Origin: Natronogracilivirga saccharolytica
Lineage (GTDB): Bacteria > Bacteroidota > Rhodothermia > Balneolales > Natronogracilivirgulaceae
Length of the DNA: 64,000 nucleotides
Assembly (NCBI RefSeq): GCF_017921895.1
Contig: NZ_JAFIDN010000009.1
Coordinates: forward strand, 1-64,000
Direction of reading: 5' to 3'
The translations under genes and the position numbers were made by a program. This document shows, piece by piece, positions 35,159 through 45,361 of the stretch. The stretch's first letter is position 1. Each line of letters begins with the position of its first letter. The notes beneath the pieces were generated by a model. That model ran no database searches, was not told the DNA's origin, and saw only the letters and a list, made by a program, of their open reading frames with translations.

Positions 35159-37078
35159 TATTTCCAGCAGCGCCGCCGTACCTGCTGCCATATGAAGCCC
35201 GTCGGTGCTGATCACCCGGTGGTACAATCGGTACTTCCCGCCGTTTTTTTGATCAGTGTGAGAAGAATCCATTCCGGACAATATTTCTTCAGCGTTCAGC
35301 TCAATCCGGTTCTCATATCTGGCATGTTTCTGAAAAAGAATATCATCAAAAGTGTCATCTCTGCTGATTTGATAGACAAATCCCACAGGAAAGCCATCGG
35401 GGTGAAGCACATCGTCCCAGGTCACTTCAAAATCAAAATTTTTACTGTTTTCCGGGGCATGATCGCCCGTGGTTTCATTTGAATAGTTCCCGCTTTCACT
35501 GCCTCCGTTTCGTTTCCGGTCTGTGCTTTGCTCATCCGGGCTGATGACCGTATCGGTTAATGCAACAGCCGGCGGCTCCGTCGTTCCTTCGGGCAAAAGC
35601 TGGCCGCGAATGCCGCCATCGGGATGATCCAGTGTCCGGATGGCAATGTGAACCATACCGGCAGCAGTCATTTCCTTCTGATGGGAAGTCAGCCGCACAC
35701 GGCCTTCAAAACAACCGGCAATATCCGTTTCGGCAAAGGTCTCCCGCAAGGTCTCGGGAAAAGAATCATTATTCCCGAAAGCATCGGGCAACCGATCCTG
35801 CATATCGGTTTCATCAGGGTGGACCGGAAACAGCGTTGCGATGGTTTCGCCCTCAATCTGCTGCGGACCGAAGCGCAGTGCGACGGCTGCTTCCGGGCCC
35901 TGAAGAAGCGTGCTTCCAGGATCCGTAAAGCACCCCTCAATCATCAGTGAATCGCCTTCAAGCCGGGCCGAAGCTGCTGAGACCGGAGTCAGTGATTCCG
36001 GCTCGTGAAGAAGCGCGGTATAGGATTGCGCCGGCTTCTGGTCATCCCTGACAAGGTATCCCTGAATGCCGTGCAAGTGCACAGGCAGCTCCCGGTGCGT
36101 AATGCGCTCATCATTGACGGGGTTTCGGGTGGTATTTCGGATGTCTCCGCTGTCCCAGTCGAAATCGAGTACCGTGTAGGCTTTCCGGGGCGGATGAGGA
36201 CTGCCCAAAATCTGACGCGGCCCCTGTCCAACGGCACCGGCTGACAGGAGCCTGATGTCATCCCGCTTGCCGGGGTAATAAGCATGATGGTGTCCGCTCA
36301 CATACATGTCCACACCATGCTTGCGGAACAGCTCAAGGTAGCGGTCGGGCTTATTCAGAACCTCTCCCGGTCGGTTGCGCCCATATGCAAGAGGATAAAG
36401 AGGGAGATGTCCCAGAACAATACGGTATCTGGCGTTTTGAGCCTCTTCAGATGTGAGCTGCTCCCTGAGCCATGAAATATTTTCTTCGAAAATCCTGGCC
36501 GATGATGCATCCCATGTAGCGAAGAATATGTCGCCGTGTTTGTAGCTGAACCAATAGGGATAGTGCTCTTTGGACAAGAAGTTGAGGCCGGGGTCGCTTT
36601 CCGGCCGGTTCCAGTACTCGGCGGCAACGTCACGCTCATGATCAAAACTGCCGGATGATGATCCGTCGTGATTGCCGAGTGTAAAACCAAATGGAATCCC
36701 GGCATCGCGCATTGGTGCAGCGATACGTTCATCAAACGCATCCCACATGGCCCAAAGATCATCCTCGTCGAGACGGAGATGCTGCCCCGCGATCATGTCG
36801 CCGGGAATGATGACGATATCGGGATCGTATCCGGGCAGGCGGGCCACGACGCTGTCCACTTCCGGATCATAATCTGTAGAGCCATAACTGCTGTTAAGGT
36901 CACTGATGATGACAATACGGGTATCACCGCGTTCTGGTGGAGATTCGGGCTGGTTGGCTGAGGCCCCGGTAGCTATTGTTGTATTGAAATGTAGCAGGCC
37001 GGTCAGGAAGAAAGCAAAAAAAAATAAAGAAGTGGCGATAAAAGTGCGATTTACCGGAGGGTGTAACAAGGTGAACAT
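35144..37078 (-). CDS. Exported metallophosphoesterase with CHRD domain
   Basis: A 644-residue exported calcineurin-like phosphoesterase. The metal motifs are DLNSSYG (replacing DxH), IIPGDMIAG, GNHDG, LGHLP and SGHHHAYY. After the catalytic domain (about 50-310) comes a CHRD domain (about 345-505; ending HPDGGIRGQLLPEG), a module also found in chordin and in bacterial surface proteins, then a Ser/Asp-rich linker and a C-terminal FN3-like segment (FEVTWDDVLHPDGFPVGFVYQIS). It has no T9SS tail. The first motif lacks the usual His, as in some purple-acid-phosphatase relatives. It is likely secreted or surface-held and hydrolyses an organic phosphate; the substrate is unknown. Confidence 0.86.
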   Translation of the reverse strand: MFTLLHPPVNRTFIATSLFFFAFFLTGLLHFNTTIATGASANQPESPPERGDTRIVIISDLNSSYGSTDYDPEVDSVVARLPGYDPDIVIIPGDMIAGQHLRLDEDDLWAMWDAFDERIAAPMRDAGIPFGFTLGNHDGSSSGSFDHERDVAAEYWNRPESDPGLNFLSKEHYPYWFSYKHGDIFFATWDASSARIFEENISWLREQLTSEEAQNARYRIVLGHLPLYPLAYGRNRPGEVLNKPDRYLELFRKHGVDMYVSGHHHAYYPGKRDDIRLLSAGAVGQGPRQILGSPHPPRKAYTVLDFDWDSGDIRNTTRNPVNDERITHRELPVHLHGIQGYLVRDDQKPAQSYTALLHEPESLTPVSAASARLEGDSLMIEGCFTDPGSTLLQGPEAAVALRFGPQQIEGETIATLFPVHPDETDMQDRLPDAFGNNDSFPETLRETFAETDIAGCFEGRVRLTSHQKEMTAAGMVHIAIRTLDHPDGGIRGQLLPEGTTEPPAVALTDTVISPDEQSTDRKRNGGSESGNYSNETTGDHAPENSKNFDFEVTWDDVLHPDGFPVGFVYQISRDDTFDDILFQKHARYENRIELNAEEILSGMDSSHTDQKNGGKYRLYHRVISTDGLHMAAGTAALLEISSGD

Positions 37079-37494
37079 GGCAAATGATCCTGGAGCTAAT
37101 AACGAATATTTTTGGTGTGTGAAACAGATAAAGGATGACTCCTGATAAACAGGTTATATACAAGATAAGAAATGCTGCCGGCAATTGTGGGTTTACATCA
37201 CTGTAAGGGTGAGAACCTGCGTACGATATTTCATAAAAGATGTTAATAGATATTGCAAAAAGCGATAAAATTAAGTAGGTTTGTAAAGCTGTGTAAACCA
37301 GGTTTCCCGGTCGGGAAGCGCTGCCAGCACTTGTAGATGCAATTGCTGCAAATACAGGAAAAGGACGTAACAGGGACGAGCATTCGACAGAAGGTTCATT
37401 GCATCACAAAGTGATTCCGGATGTAAGCTGTTGGATGTGACCGGTCCTTTTATGGTTTATGAAACATTCAGGAACATTAAATAATGGAGAAACT
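37079..37494. promoter_or_regulatory. Divergent promoter region of the first giant paralogue
   Basis: A 416-bp gap. It holds TTACA-4-TGTAA (37194-37207), a LacI-like core GGGAAGCGCTGCC (37314-37326) and an AACAGGGACG block (37369-37378). GGAGAAAC just before 37495 is a clear ribosome-binding site. No gene is seen; an in-frame ATG at 37459 lacks a signal peptide and ribosome-binding site. Confidence 0.45.
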
Positions 37495-40400
37495 ATGAAT
37501 CGACTATTACAACGGCTGTTGTTGAGTGTCGCACTGGTTGGACTACTGTCTGTCAGCGCTACTAAACAGGCCGAAGCGCAAGCTTTGCTTGATACCCCCA
37601 ACTGGGAAGTTGTGGCAGACAGTGTGGACTGGCTTTCCGATTCCGGCAACCAGACCCGGGGAGTTGCCGCAAATCCGGTGACAGGAAACATTATTGTCGC
37701 AACCCGCGCAGATGGAACCGAGGTGAAGGTTTTGGATCCTGCGGATGGCTCTGTAGTCAAAAACCTTGAAATCGGTGCTGTCAGCGGTGGTTTTTTTCCG
37801 GTAAACCGAATATCCGTAACAGATGATGGCCAGATTTTTGTAACCAATTTTTCACTCAATGGCCCTGAACATCGTATTTACTGGTGGGCTGATGAAGATG
37901 CCGATGCCAAGATGGTATGGGATGGCGATCCTTATGGCGACCGGGTAGGTGACGGATTTGGCGTAACCGGTACCGGAGATGATATCAAAGTTTACGTATC
38001 CGGAACATTTCAGACCCAGCTTGCCGAGTTTACATGGGATCCGTCTGAAGAAATGCTGGATGGGCCAAGGCTGATCAGTTTGCCGAATGAAGACAATGCC
38101 AATGCCAGTATTGTTAAAGCACCCGATGAGGAAGCACTATGGATTAACGGACGGGATGCTCCGATTGTCAAAATCGACATGGACGGTAATGTGCTCAATC
38201 AGATTCCGGAAAGTGTTGTTGCCAATGGAAATGGAGAGCTTGATATCATGACAATAGATGGCAACACATTCCTGTTGACCGGTGTACGTGCACCTGATGA
38301 CAACGTATTTTCCATTATCGATATCTCTGATGAAAATGCTCCCTATGTTATCGCTGAAACCAAGGATCTCACCATACATCCCAATGATTTCCGTGTAGCC
38401 GATGTGGCATTCGATCAGCCGACATCAACGCTTACCGTACTGGTAACCAACAGCGGTCTCTTTAATTTCACGATAGATGCAGATGAAATTGTGACAGAAG
38501 AACTTTTGGGCGAATATTACATCCCCCAGGGTGATTTTCCCAGAGGCTTCGAATCACTAAAGCAGGCTTTTGATTCACTGGGTTCCGCAGGATCAAATGG
38601 TCCGGTGACCTTCTTCATAGCTGAAGACCTTGATGAATCTTACAACGAGTTGGTGCTGGAAAGTAAAAATATTAGCGAGCGTAATTCACTGCGCATCAAG
38701 CCGGCTGCAGGTGCGACACCGACGATCACGGTTGCTGATACTGTTGGTGTGGAAGGCGGTAGTGCAGGTATTACCGTGTTTAATACAGATTGGGTTACCA
38801 TCGATGGTTCCAACACGGTCGGCGGTACGTCTCGCGACCTTACGATTCTGGAGACCGAGGGAGTCACCAACCGATTGATTTCGGTTCTTTCCGGATCGGA
38901 AAATGTCACAATTAAAAACACCGTCCTGCTTGCTGAGGGTGGCGGTTCGACCGGTATTCGTGCGCGACGTGATGATGCCGATACTGCAGTTCCTGTAAAC
39001 TTGATGATTCAAAATAATCAGATCGGCAGCCAGGATAATCCTTTTGCTGACGGCATGACGCTCTGGGGAACCGCTGATCGTCCTATCAATGTCCATGTGC
39101 ATGGTAATAACATTTATACTGCCGGCCGGGGTGTTGCAACATTTCACAACATCGACAATACATTTGTAGGAAACACTATAGAACAGCACAATGTTGGTGT
39201 AGACCGGTCATGGAATGCAGGTATCTATTTTGTTCTTATGAAAGGAGAGACTGTTGTCCGTGAAAATAATATCACCCGACTTGCGGTGAATGCTACAGAT
39301 GAAAGTGCGTATGCGGCTTCCATTGTAACCAACTTCAATGAGGGCACCATGACCATAGCCAATAACCTGTTTGGCGGTATGCCTGTTAACGAAGGACCGG
39401 TAGCCGATAACAACTTCTACGGCATTGCCATTAATAATGCCGGTAGTGTTGCAAGCATGGATGTCTACCACAACACGTTCCGTTTCCTTGATGGAGAAGA
39501 GGCGGGTAGAACCGCAGGCGTTGGATTTGAAGGTGTGGAAGCTACGGGTGAAAGCTATGATTTCCGTAACAATATCATCCACAACGAGACCGGCAATGAT
39601 GCTGCACTTGCTATTCACTGGCTTGGTTCCGCAGGTCAATTCAACAGCAACTATAATAACTACGTGGTTGCCAATGAAGATGCGAACCTTATGCAACTCG
39701 GCGATGAAACGTTTGCAACGCTATCAGAATGGGTCATGGAAACTCAGCGTGATCAGCGTTCTTCGAGCGTTCCGGTGGAGTTTGAAGCCGCTGACAACTG
39801 GCGTCTTGCCGGTGAATCCATTGGTGATCTGAATCTTGCCGGTACACCGATTGCGGCAGTAAATACTGACTTCGAAGGCAACATGCGTGATTCCGATAAT
39901 CCTTACATGGGTGCTTTTGAGGGTGATGCCGTTCTTATAGTTGAGCCTGATATCCGTCCGTTTGCACTTCTTCAACCGGCTGATGGTGCTGATGTTGATC
40001 TTGGCGAACTGGAAGAAAATGTAGAGATCAGCTGGGAGTTCCCGCAGTCAACTGTAGCATGGGCGCGGTATAACGGTCAACTTCTCGACGATCAGTTTGC
40101 CCATGTCGGTGAAGGTGAAAGCGGTGACGGCCGTTACATCGGCACCCAAAACGACGTGGATGCCTGGCTGCAAACCCCGCTTCTCCAGAATCCGGATACA
40201 TTGAGCTTCTGGGCTTCCACATTCAGCAACGCAACAGTCCTGGATATGGTAATCGAGATTTCTGAAGACGGCCAGGATTGGGAAGAACTGGAAACGCTGG
40301 TAGCTGAAGATGGCGGAACCGGTGACATCAACGTTGACTGGTCCTATCATCAGGTTCCTGTCGAGCGCGAAGGTGAATTCTATATTCGGTTCAGCCAGAC

Positions 40401-41052
40401 CGGCAATGTGGCCGGATCATTCTACCTTGACGATGTAACCGTTAATTCCTATACGTTTACCGGTGAAATCGTTATCGATGAAGACTTCGAAGTGTGGGAG
40501 TCTTTCCGCAGTATCCAGTATACCTGGCATCTTGATGTAGCCGGAAGTGACTTCAGCAGCCCTGCTCTGAGCCTGGCATCAGATCGAAGTGGTGAAGCAA
40601 CTTCGTTGACACTGACACCGGGACAAGTTGATGCCGCACTGGAAAACATTGATGTTGATCCGGGCGCAACTTTCACCGGAAGCTGGACAGTAACAGCAGA
40701 GATTGCCGATTGGGTTGAGTTTGCTGAACAGCCGTTTGGCATCAGTCTGACACGACGCGTTCCAACCGGAACGGAAGTGGATCTGGCTTACGAATTCAAT
40801 GTTCGCCAAAACTATCCTAACCCGTTCAATCCAACAACACGAATCGAGTTTACACTGCCTTCCACCATGGACGTAAAGCTGGATGTGTATTCGGTAACCG
40901 GTCAACGTGTAGCTACACTCGTTAACGAGCAGCGACAGGCTGGTGTCCATACCGTTGAATTTGATGCCACCAGACTGGCAAGCGGTATCTATCTCTATAG
41001 AGTTACTGCCGGAGATTTTGTACAAACCCGTCAGATGACTCTGATCAAATAA
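37495..41052 (+). CDS. Giant secreted beta-helix/adhesin-like protein with T9SS tail (copy 1)
   Basis: A 1185-residue exported protein. After the signal peptide ([15 protein letters not shown]) comes a propeller-like region (about 25-335; repeated [29 protein letters not shown]), a right-handed beta-helix (about 340-790) opened by [16 protein letters not shown], a jelly-roll 'cleaved adhesin/choice-of-anchor J'-like domain (about 810-1000; [47 protein letters not shown]), and a complete T9SS sorting domain ([10 protein letters not shown] ... [14 protein letters not shown] ... MTLIK). The ATG at 37495 follows GGAGAAAC and begins the signal peptide. It is a tandem paralogue of the next gene, with a matching terminator. 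Binding or adhesion is the likely role; no catalytic motif is seen. Confidence 0.88.
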   Translation: MNRLLQRLLLSVALVGLLSVSATKQAEAQALLDTPNWEVVADSVDWLSDSGNQTRGVAANPVTGNIIVATRADGTEVKVLDPADGSVVKNLEIGAVSGGFFPVNRISVTDDGQIFVTNFSLNGPEHRIYWWADEDADAKMVWDGDPYGDRVGDGFGVTGTGDDIKVYVSGTFQTQLAEFTWDPSEEMLDGPRLISLPNEDNANASIVKAPDEEALWINGRDAPIVKIDMDGNVLNQIPESVVANGNGELDIMTIDGNTFLLTGVRAPDDNVFSIIDISDENAPYVIAETKDLTIHPNDFRVADVAFDQPTSTLTVLVTNSGLFNFTIDADEIVTEELLGEYYIPQGDFPRGFESLKQAFDSLGSAGSNGPVTFFIAEDLDESYNELVLESKNISERNSLRIKPAAGATPTITVADTVGVEGGSAGITVFNTDWVTIDGSNTVGGTSRDLTILETEGVTNRLISVLSGSENVTIKNTVLLAEGGGSTGIRARRDDADTAVPVNLMIQNNQIGSQDNPFADGMTLWGTADRPINVHVHGNNIYTAGRGVATFHNIDNTFVGNTIEQHNVGVDRSWNAGIYFVLMKGETVVRENNITRLAVNATDESAYAASIVTNFNEGTMTIANNLFGGMPVNEGPVADNNFYGIAINNAGSVASMDVYHNTFRFLDGEEAGRTAGVGFEGVEATGESYDFRNNIIHNETGNDAALAIHWLGSAGQFNSNYNNYVVANEDANLMQLGDETFATLSEWVMETQRDQRSSSVPVEFEAADNWRLAGESIGDLNLAGTPIAAVNTDFEGNMRDSDNPYMGAFEGDAVLIVEPDIRPFALLQPADGADVDLGELEENVEISWEFPQSTVAWARYNGQLLDDQFAHVGEGESGDGRYIGTQNDVDAWLQTPLLQNPDTLSFWASTFSNATVLDMVIEISEDGQDWEELETLVAEDGGTGDINVDWSYHQVPVEREGEFYIRFSQTGNVAGSFYLDDVTVNSYTFTGEIVIDEDFEVWESFRSIQYTWHLDVAGSDFSSPALSLASDRSGEATSLTLTPGQVDAALENIDVDPGATFTGSWTVTAEIADWVEFAEQPFGISLTRRVPTGTEVDLAYEFNVRQNYPNPFNPTTRIEFTLPSTMDVKLDVYSVTGQRVATLVNEQRQAGVHTVEFDATRLASGIYLYRVTAGDFVQTRQMTLIK

Positions 41053-41132
41053 TAACTCCACGCTGTAGATGAGTCGGTCTTAATTGGTGCAGATTGCCGC
41101 ATAAGACCTGATCTCTGAAAAAATAAGCATGT

Positions 41133-41176
41133 AACAACAAGCCCGGCTTCCGAATGGAGGTCGGGCTTGTTGTTTT
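41133..41176 (+). terminator. Rho-independent terminator of giant paralogue 1
   Basis: A perfect 13-bp stem (41133-41145 with 41162-41174) carries GCCCGGCTTCC...GGAGG inside and is followed by TTTT. Its core matches the terminator of the next gene at 45213. Confidence 0.9.
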
Positions 41177-41531
41177 TATACAGACAATTCAAAAAATGGA
41201 GCAAACTCTCGTTGTTCAGATTAGATGAGTCTGCGGGTGCAGTATACTGTAAACACTTGCAAAAGACAGTAAACAGTAGTAAACAAAACAGGTCTTTATT
41301 GCATATGCAGTCAGAATTAAGTACGTTTTTTTTGCACTTTCAATAACAAACATGCTTGTACCTGGAAGCGCTTCATGCTGACATGCAAATTATAGCGTCT
41401 AACGCAACAATACAGGGACGTACTTACAGGGATTTTCTTCTCAATCATGCCGGTGGATATTACCGTTGGATACCTTGTAATGTGTCGCTAATTATTTCTA
41501 ATCAACAAATAATGACTGAAAAGGAGAAGCT
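41177..41531. promoter_or_regulatory. Upstream region of giant paralogue 2 with LacI-like sites
   Basis: Two operator-like sites: TGTAAACACTTGCA at 41248-41261 and TGGAAGCGCTTCAT at 41363-41376 (GAAGCGCTTC is a perfect 10-bp palindrome). A TACAGGGACG block lies at 41411-41420, about 112-121 bp before the ATG, much as in copy 1. AAGGAGAAG at 41521-41529 is a strong ribosome-binding site. Confidence 0.55.
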
Positions 41532-44500
41532 ATGAATCGAATAATACAGAAGCTCTTGTTATTTGGTATCGTTTTTGGACTGTTGTCCATTGCGGGACTG
41601 AACAGGGCGGGTGCCCAGTCTGTGCTGGACGGGCCCAACTGGCAAACTATTGAAGAAGAGGTAGACTGGTTGTCAGATTCCGCAAATGAAACCCGGGGTA
41701 TCGCAGTTAACCCCGAAACCGGACACGTTCTGGTAGCCACCCGGGCCGACGGTGACCAGATTGTGGTTCTGGACTCTGAGGACGGATCCGAGGTCGGAGA
41801 ACTGGATCTGACCGGAGTAGAAGGAGGCATGTTTGCCATTAACCGCATAGATGTTTCCGATGACGGACAGATTTTCGTCGGCAACTTTTCCCTGAATGGT
41901 CCGGAATACCGGATTTACAGATGGGAAGATGAAGAAGCCGAACCTGCCATGGTATTTGATGGCAATCCGATCGGAGACAGAGTCGGCGACGGTTTTGGTG
42001 TTATCGGAACGGGCGATGATGTAAGAGTCTATGCCTCCGGAACATTTTCCGACCAGCTTGCCGAATTTACATGGAATGCAGATGAAGGCGAGCTTGATGA
42101 CCCGGAAGTCATCACAATGCCCTACGAGGATAATGCCAATGCATCCGTTATTGATGCCCCCGGCGAAGATGCCATCTGGATCAACGGACGTGACGCTCCC
42201 ATCGTCAAGATGGACCGCGATGGCAACGTACTCGCAGAAATCGGTGATGATGTTATTGCTGAAGGAAACGGCGAGCTTGAACTAATAGAAAACGGTGATG
42301 AACAATTTCTGGTCACCGGTATCCGTGCTCCGGAAGATAATGTCTTCTCAGTGATCGATATTTCCGACCTGAATGCTCCGCTTGTTGTTGCCGTAACGGA
42401 AGACCTGACCGTCAATCCCAATGACTTCCGTGTTGCTGACGTTGGTTTTGATCCGGCGACCTCGACCCTGACCTTCCTGGTCACCAACAGCGGCCTGTTC
42501 AACTTCACATTTGACGCCGATGATATTTTAACCGATGAACTGCTCGGCAGCTACCATATCCCGCAGGGTGATGAGCCCCGTGGATTTGAGTCGCTTCAGG
42601 AAGCTTTCGATACGCTCAATGCTGTGGGGACAAACGGTCCGGTGACATTCTATATCACCGATGACCTGGATGAGTCCTATAACGAACTCGCTCTGGTTGA
42701 TGCCGACGTGACAGAAAACAGCCCGCTGCTGATAACCCCGGCTCCGGGTGCGTACCCCACGATTACCGTTGCCGACACCGTTGGTGTGGAAGGCGGAGGT
42801 GCCGGAATCACTCTGTTCAATACCGGATATGTTACCATTGACGGTTCCGGGAACAATGATGTCAACAACAATGACAATAATAATAACGGGAACAATGACA
42901 ATGCGAACAACCGCAACCTGACCATACTTGAACAGGACGGAGTAACAGAACGCATGATTTCGGTGCTGGGCGGTTCACCTGAAGTAACTATTGAAAATGT
43001 GATTTTCGAATCCGCCACAGGTGACGTTCATACCGGTATCCGGTCACGGCGAAATGACGCTGACTCTGCTGTACCGACCGATCTATTGGTTCGCAATAAC
43101 CTGTTCGGCAGCCCTGACTATCCGTTTGCCGAGGGTGTGCAGCTTCTGGGAAGTGCTGACAACCTTAACCATGGTCTGGTATATCACAACGAAATCTATG
43201 CCAGCGCCCGGGCGATTACCACATTCTACAACATTGACAACGAATATGTGGGCAACCACATCGAATTGCACAATGTGGCTGAAGATCGCGCTTATAACAC
43301 CGGGATTTACATGGTATTGATGGACGGTGAAACGGTGGTTCGTGAGAACAACATCGCACGCCTTGCGGTAAATGCGTCAGATACTACCGCTTATGCCGGT
43401 TCTATTGTGACCAACTTCAATTCTGGTACCATTACTGTCGCCAATAACCTGTTCGGCGGCGAGCTCGTCAATGAAGGTGATCTGCAGGACAATAACTTCT
43501 ATGGTATCGTCATAAACAACGCCGGAAGTGTTGCCGATATGAATGTATACCATAACACGTTCCGGTTTACCGGAAACCCGGATGTAAATATCTCGGCAGC
43601 TGTAGGCTTTGATGCCGGAATTGAAGCTTCCGGTGAAAGCTATGACTTCCGCAACAACATCGTGCACAACGAGATAGAAAACGACCGGGCACTTGCCATT
43701 GAGTGGCTTGCAGGCGCCGGACAGTTCTCATCCAACTACAACAATCTTGTTGTTGCTGATGAAGACGCCCATGTTGCGCAACTCGGTGAAGAACGGTTTG
43801 AGACGCTCGCTGACTGGGCTATGGAAACGGGCAATGACCAGCGCTCGGCAAGTGTCGTGGTTGAATTTGAGGATATCGACAACTGGCGCCTCGCCGGTGA
43901 ATCGGTTGGCGATGTCAATCTGGCCGGTACTCCCATAGAGGATGTGACGACCGACTTTGACGGCAACCCGCGTGATGAAGCCAATCCCTACATGGGTGCA
44001 TTTGAAGGCGATATCATTCTGGTTCCCGAGCCCGATATCCGCGCTTTTGCATTGCTCGAGCCGGAAGATGGCACCGGAATCAATCTCGAAGACATTGACG
44101 GTGACATCGAAATAAGCTGGGAGTTCCCGCAGTCAACAATTGCATGGTCCCGCTACAACGGTGAACTGCTCGATGACCAGTTTGCCCATATCGGAGACGG
44201 TGAAAGCGGCGACGGACGCTACATCGGCACAGAAAATGACGTGGACGCATGGCTGCAGACACCGCTTCTGGAGAACCCCGATACGCTCAGCTTCTGGGCT
44301 TCCACATTCAGCAACGCCACGGTACTCGATATGGTAATCGAGATATCCGATGACGGACATGAGTGGGAAGAGCTCAAAACGCTTGAGGCCGAAGACGGTG
44401 GCACCGGTGACATCAACGTGGACTGGTCCTTCCATCAGATCGCCATTGAGCGCGAAGGCGAGTACTATGTTCGGTTCAGCCAGGAAGGAGACGTTGAAGG

Positions 44501-45137
44501 TTCCTTCTACCTGGATGATGTCATGGTCAACTCCTACACCTTCACAGGCGAAGTAGTTGTGGATGAAGACTTTGAGGCATGGGATTCATTCCGCAGCATG
44601 GACTTCACCTGGCATCTCGATATTGCCGGTAGCGACTTCGACGATCCTGAGCTGAGCCTGCCTGCCGATCGTGGCGGCGAAGCAAATTCACTCACGCTTA
44701 CCGCCGGACAGGTGGATGGCGCTCTGGAAGATCTCGGAGTGGATGGCGGCGAAACATTCAGCGGAAGCTGGACCGTTACAGCGGAACTTGCTGACTGGAC
44801 GGAAAGAGCCGAAGAGCCGTTTGCACTGGATATCACCCGGATGGTGCCGACAGACTCCGAAGTGGACCGTGCCTACGATTTCGCTCTGAACCAGAACTAC
44901 CCCAATCCGTTCAACCCGACGACAAATATCGAGTTCACTATCCCCGAAACCATGGATGTGCGCCTTGATGTTTATTCAGTCACCGGAGAGCGGGTTGCGA
45001 CACTGGTCAATGAGCAGCGCGAGGCAGGAGTTCATACCGTTGAATTTGATGCCACCAGACTGGCCAGCGGTATCTACCTGTACAGAGTCACTGCCGGTGA
45101 ATTTGTTAAGACCCGTCAGATGACCCTGATCAAATAA
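41532..45137 (+). CDS. Giant secreted beta-helix/adhesin-like protein with T9SS tail (copy 2)
   Basis: A 1201-residue paralogue of the gene at 37495, similar over its whole length: signal peptide, propeller-like N-terminal half, beta-helix opened by SYHIPQGDEPRGFESL, choice-of-anchor J-like domain, and complete T9SS tail ([10 protein letters not shown] ... MTLIK). It differs by an Asn/Asp-rich insertion of about 14 residues at about residues 440-460 (42850-42912), built from AAC/AAT/GAC triplets. The two copies are separated by 479 bp that holds a terminator and possible LacI-type operators, so each is probably its own transcript. The protein is very acidic. Synonymous divergence seems substantial, so the duplication is not recent. 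Confidence 0.9.
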   Translation: MNRIIQKLLLFGIVFGLLSIAGLNRAGAQSVLDGPNWQTIEEEVDWLSDSANETRGIAVNPETGHVLVATRADGDQIVVLDSEDGSEVGELDLTGVEGGMFAINRIDVSDDGQIFVGNFSLNGPEYRIYRWEDEEAEPAMVFDGNPIGDRVGDGFGVIGTGDDVRVYASGTFSDQLAEFTWNADEGELDDPEVITMPYEDNANASVIDAPGEDAIWINGRDAPIVKMDRDGNVLAEIGDDVIAEGNGELELIENGDEQFLVTGIRAPEDNVFSVIDISDLNAPLVVAVTEDLTVNPNDFRVADVGFDPATSTLTFLVTNSGLFNFTFDADDILTDELLGSYHIPQGDEPRGFESLQEAFDTLNAVGTNGPVTFYITDDLDESYNELALVDADVTENSPLLITPAPGAYPTITVADTVGVEGGGAGITLFNTGYVTIDGSGNNDVNNNDNNNNGNNDNANNRNLTILEQDGVTERMISVLGGSPEVTIENVIFESATGDVHTGIRSRRNDADSAVPTDLLVRNNLFGSPDYPFAEGVQLLGSADNLNHGLVYHNEIYASARAITTFYNIDNEYVGNHIELHNVAEDRAYNTGIYMVLMDGETVVRENNIARLAVNASDTTAYAGSIVTNFNSGTITVANNLFGGELVNEGDLQDNNFYGIVINNAGSVADMNVYHNTFRFTGNPDVNISAAVGFDAGIEASGESYDFRNNIVHNEIENDRALAIEWLAGAGQFSSNYNNLVVADEDAHVAQLGEERFETLADWAMETGNDQRSASVVVEFEDIDNWRLAGESVGDVNLAGTPIEDVTTDFDGNPRDEANPYMGAFEGDIILVPEPDIRAFALLEPEDGTGINLEDIDGDIEISWEFPQSTIAWSRYNGELLDDQFAHIGDGESGDGRYIGTENDVDAWLQTPLLENPDTLSFWASTFSNATVLDMVIEISDDGHEWEELKTLEAEDGGTGDINVDWSFHQIAIEREGEYYVRFSQEGDVEGSFYLDDVMVNSYTFTGEVVVDEDFEAWDSFRSMDFTWHLDIAGSDFDDPELSLPADRGGEANSLTLTAGQVDGALEDLGVDGGETFSGSWTVTAELADWTERAEEPFALDITRMVPTDSEVDRAYDFALNQNYPNPFNPTTNIEFTIPETMDVRLDVYSVTGERVATLVNEQREAGVHTVEFDATRLASGIYLYRVTAGEFVKTRQMTLIK
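42850..42912 (+). repeat. Asn/Asp triplet low-complexity insertion
   Basis: AAC, AAT and GAC codons run almost without break and encode mostly Asn and Asp. The matching position of the paralogue has only a short Gly/Thr-rich turn. It lies in a beta-helix loop. Confidence 0.8.
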
Positions 45138-45212
45138 TGGATGCTTCGGTTTTTCGGAAGACCCGGTAGTCAGCCGGTGAGTCCGAAGAAACGCAAACGA
45201 TCATTACCATAA

Positions 45213-45254
45213 AAAAATGCCCGGCTTCCATCAGGAGGCCGGGCATTTTTGTTT
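45213..45254. terminator. Bidirectional terminator between convergent genes
   Basis: A perfect 13-bp stem (45213-45225 with 45238-45250; AAAAATGCCCGGC/GCCGGGCATTTTT) gives a T run on both strands. It serves the plus-strand giant paralogue and probably the minus-strand NagX-like operon ending at 45362. Confidence 0.9.
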
Positions 45255-45361
45255 AGTGGCTGCTCATTAATGAATGGCGGATCGCCAAGTACGCATCATT
45301 ATATCATTCTGTTCATCACCATTACATCCCGGCGCAACTCACAATGACATCAAGGAGCTCA

